This document shows, in pieces, positions 14,932-16,489 of a stretch of DNA of 16,489 nucleotides. The DNA is from Devosia equisanguinis (GTDB taxonomy: Bacteria > Pseudomonadota > Alphaproteobacteria > Rhizobiales > Hyphomicrobiaceae). The notes below the pieces were generated by a model, which saw only the letters and a list, made by a program, of their open reading frames with translations, searched no databases and had not been told where the DNA came from. Positions within the stretch are counted from its first letter, which is position 1. Every line of letters starts with the position of its first letter. A program made the position numbers and the translations under genes. The stretch lies in the NCBI GenBank assembly GCA_945901835.1, contig CAMDMH010000006.1, forward strand, positions 1 through 16,489, read 5' to 3'.

Positions 14932-15391
14932 GTTGTGGTATCCTCCTCGGCAGATCAGCCGGACGGCATTGATTGCCCCTCGGCATGGGAATTTTGTGGC
15001 GGGCCTCCGCGAGAACGGCAGAGCGCGGCCAGCCGGTGTCTCGAGCCGCGCGAGTCTCAGCACACCGGCGACCGGGCGTCCAGCTTCCTTGCCGGCCGAA
15101 ACCGAAGATTTGAAGCGGTCAGCATTGTGCGCTGCGATATCGACGCAACGTGGTCGAAGCTGGAGGTGCATGCGTCAGCGTTCTGGTCGGTCAGCTTTCT
15201 GGTCTGTACCGACCGTCGCAAGCATGGCAGGCTACCGTTGAGGCTGACCCCAAGCAGAACAATGCGTCCACTGACTATTGTGTTGGGTACTTCGTCCGCT
15301 TCTGATCATCGCGACCGTGGCCGCCACTGATGACCATGTGACCGGCGCGGCGGTCGACGACACAGCGGAGTGCCCGCTGAGCAACACAGCC
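14932..15391. other. 460-base gap without a supported gene
   Basis: The gap separates the reverse transcriptase stop from the molybdenum hydroxylase operon, with both genes on the minus strand. It must hold the promoter of that operon, but I see no convincing -35/-10 pair. The open frames here are continuations or shadows of neighbours. GAGGCTGACCCC lies at 15240-15251 and matches part of the palindrome at 12104-12130. I looked for an adenine-rich template repeat next to the reverse transcriptase, such as AAC-rich codon runs on the minus strand, and found none. Confidence 0.6.
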
Positions 15392-16489
15392 TCAACGTCT
15401 TCCCGGCACCGGCTCGAACCAGCCGTCCTCGAACATCGCCTGCCGCAGCCAGAACGTGTCCGCGTGATCGGCATGAGCGATCCAGGCACTGATGCGTGCC
15501 TCGACGTCGGCCGTGGTCGCGGCACCGGCGCGCCAAGCGTCGCGCAGTCCACGGAGCCGATTGCGAAAGCGCGCCACGCCGTCCTCGGGCAACCGCCGCT
15601 GACCGCGACCGCCCTTGTCGCCGCCATACCTGCGCAGACCGGCGTGCAATTCGAATCCGAGGAAGGCAGTCGGCTCGCAGGTCGGCAGGATAACGGTCTT
15701 GCGCGGGTGCAGCTTCAGCCGCCGGCCTTCAAGATACCGCTCGATCCGACCACGCCATTCGCCCAGCACGCCCGGATCGTCATGGAAGAGCGCGAAGTCG
15801 TCGACGTACCTCACGTATGGAGCGCCCAGCTTCTCGCTCACCCAGTGGTCGAAGCGGTCGAGATACAGGTTGGCGAAGAACTGGCTGGTGAGGTTGCCGA
15901 TCGGCAGGCCGCGGCGTCGGTGGTAGGGCTCGAACAGATCGTCGCCGTGGAAATGCAGTTCGACGTTCTCCTGCGCGTTCGAGGCGTCGACGATGTTGTC
16001 CATCAGCGCCAGCGTCTGCTCGCAGGCGATGCGGCGGCGGACCAAGCTCTTCAGGATGGGGTGATCGATCGAGGGGAAGTAGCGGAAGATGTCGGCGCGC
16101 AGCACGTGGGAGTGGTTGTCGCGGTGACGCTCGTAGACGCGGATCGCGGCGTGGGTGCCCTTGCCCGTTCGATTGGCGAAGGTGTTGCTGATGAAGCCGG
16201 CCTCGAAGATCGGGCAGATCACGGCGCACAGCGCATGATGCACCACGCGGTCACGGAACGGCGCGGCGGAAACGAGGCGCTCCTTCGGCTCGCGAACGAC
16301 GATCTCGACATAGCGGCCTGGGCGATAGCTGCCGTAGCGCACCTCGCGCTCCAGGCGTAGCAACTCGCGTTCGAGGTTGGCGAAGAATGAGGTGGCGCCC
16401 GGCTTCTTGCGCTTGCCCTTCACGGCTTCCCTGGCCGCTGTCCGCAATGCGGCGAAGCTGGCGATCCGGTCGAACAGGCCGTCAGGCTT
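15392..16489 (-). CDS. DGR-type reverse transcriptase (N-terminus cut off by window edge)
   Basis: This RNA-dependent DNA polymerase would copy a template RNA into cDNA. The 365 visible residues begin KPDGLFDRIASFAALRTAA, and the frame is open to the right edge; a TTG at 16447 is an internal Leu rather than a start. Probably only a few N-terminal residues are missing. Motifs in order are RLVSAAPFRDRVVHHAL (motif 1-2 region), RADIFRYFPSIDH with catalytic Asp at about 133, and RRGLPIGNLTSQFFANLYLD at about 194-213. YVRYVDDFALF carries the YxDD catalytic pair at 228-231, then LHPRKT and FLGF. Motif 4 is IGNLTSQ, not the QGxxxSP of group II introns and retrons. This is the accepted mark of diversity-generating retroelement enzymes, which generate adenine-directed mutations in a target gene. 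No maturase X or HNH endonuclease domain follows; the protein ends with a short helical region. Its partners (template repeat, avd, target) are not in the window and would normally be upstream, to the right. Confidence 0.88.
   Translation of the reverse strand, partial: KPDGLFDRIASFAALRTAAREAVKGKRKKPGATSFFANLERELLRLEREVRYGSYRPGRYVEIVVREPKERLVSAAPFRDRVVHHALCAVICPIFEAGFISNTFANRTGKGTHAAIRVYERHRDNHSHVLRADIFRYFPSIDHPILKSLVRRRIACEQTLALMDNIVDASNAQENVELHFHGDDLFEPYHRRRGLPIGNLTSQFFANLYLDRFDHWVSEKLGAPYVRYVDDFALFHDDPGVLGEWRGRIERYLEGRRLKLHPRKTVILPTCEPTAFLGFELHAGLRRYGGDKGGRGQRRLPEDGVARFRNRLRGLRDAWRAGAATTADVEARISAWIAHADHADTFWLRQAMFEDGWFEPVPGRR

Noticed and set aside
14512..15330. Long plus-strand open frame of 272 codons
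   Set aside because: It lies antisense to the iron-sulfur subunit gene, whose eight cysteines are unmistakable, and runs on into the gap. It has no recognisable protein features and is a GC-rich shadow frame.
15232..15627. Minus-strand open frame overlapping the reverse transcriptase end, considered as an accessory (avd-like) gene
   Set aside because: It overlaps the RT gene in another frame, is Ser/Thr/Arg/Ala-rich with many Cys and Trp, and lacks the four-helix-bundle pattern.
15392..16489. Group II intron maturase
   Set aside because: There is no maturase X domain or HNH endonuclease, motif 4 is IGNLTSQ rather than QGxxxSP, and no domain V/VI-like RNA hairpin was seen after the gene.
1..16489. 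CRISPR array, tRNA, rRNA or complete insertion sequence
   Set aside because: No regularly spaced direct repeats, no tRNA-like cloverleaf with conserved loops, no ribosomal RNA stretches and no transposase were found when reading both strands.

Overview
The window is GC-rich, with dense, well-spaced genes and strong GGAGG-type ribosome binding sites. An lspA gene is followed on the same strand by a small lipoprotein gene, as I recall from Hyphomicrobiales genomes. CTAGAGCA-type palindromes and a C-run/G-run hairpin repeat are also common in that order. I infer an alphaproteobacterium of the Hyphomicrobiales (Bradyrhizobium/Rhodoplanes/Hyphomicrobium-like). No rRNA, tRNA, CRISPR array or complete insertion sequence was seen.

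Layout, left to right. (1) 1-906, minus strand: lspA and a lipoprotein gene cut off by the left edge. (2) 1105-3612, plus strand: a phosphoprotein-signalling cluster made of a membrane-anchored FHA protein, a soluble FHA protein and a PP2C-type Ser/Thr phosphatase. No kinase is present in the window. The first gene has overlapping, mutually exclusive hairpins over its ribosome binding site, and two palindromic repeats lie in front of the phosphatase gene. (3) 3720-6088, plus: an M20-family metallohydrolase and a Bug/TctC-type periplasmic binding protein, possibly a small scavenging unit. (4) 6366-9375, plus: a divergent bifunctional penicillin-binding protein (GT51 plus transpeptidase) and a small secreted protein of unknown function. 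(5) 9389-11929, minus: two tandem paralogous MFS exporters joined by a TGA-ATG junction. (6) 12152-14931, minus: a two-gene operon for an IorAB-like molybdenum hydroxylase, with a [2Fe-2S] subunit and a Tat-exported molybdopterin subunit. (7) 15392 to the right edge, minus: a reverse transcriptase lacking only its extreme N-terminus.

The most notable item is the reverse transcriptase. Its motif 4 reads IGNLTSQ, the signature separating diversity-generating retroelement (DGR) reverse transcriptases from group II intron and retron enzymes, which carry QGxxxSP. In most DGRs the template repeat, the accessory gene (avd) and the variable target gene lie upstream of the reverse transcriptase. Here that is beyond the right edge, so the window probably holds one end of a DGR. 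I found no adenine-rich template repeat in the 460 bases downstream and no obvious variable C-type-lectin target in the window.

Start codons were chosen by ribosome binding site and N-terminal sense. Several differ from the longest possible reading frame.
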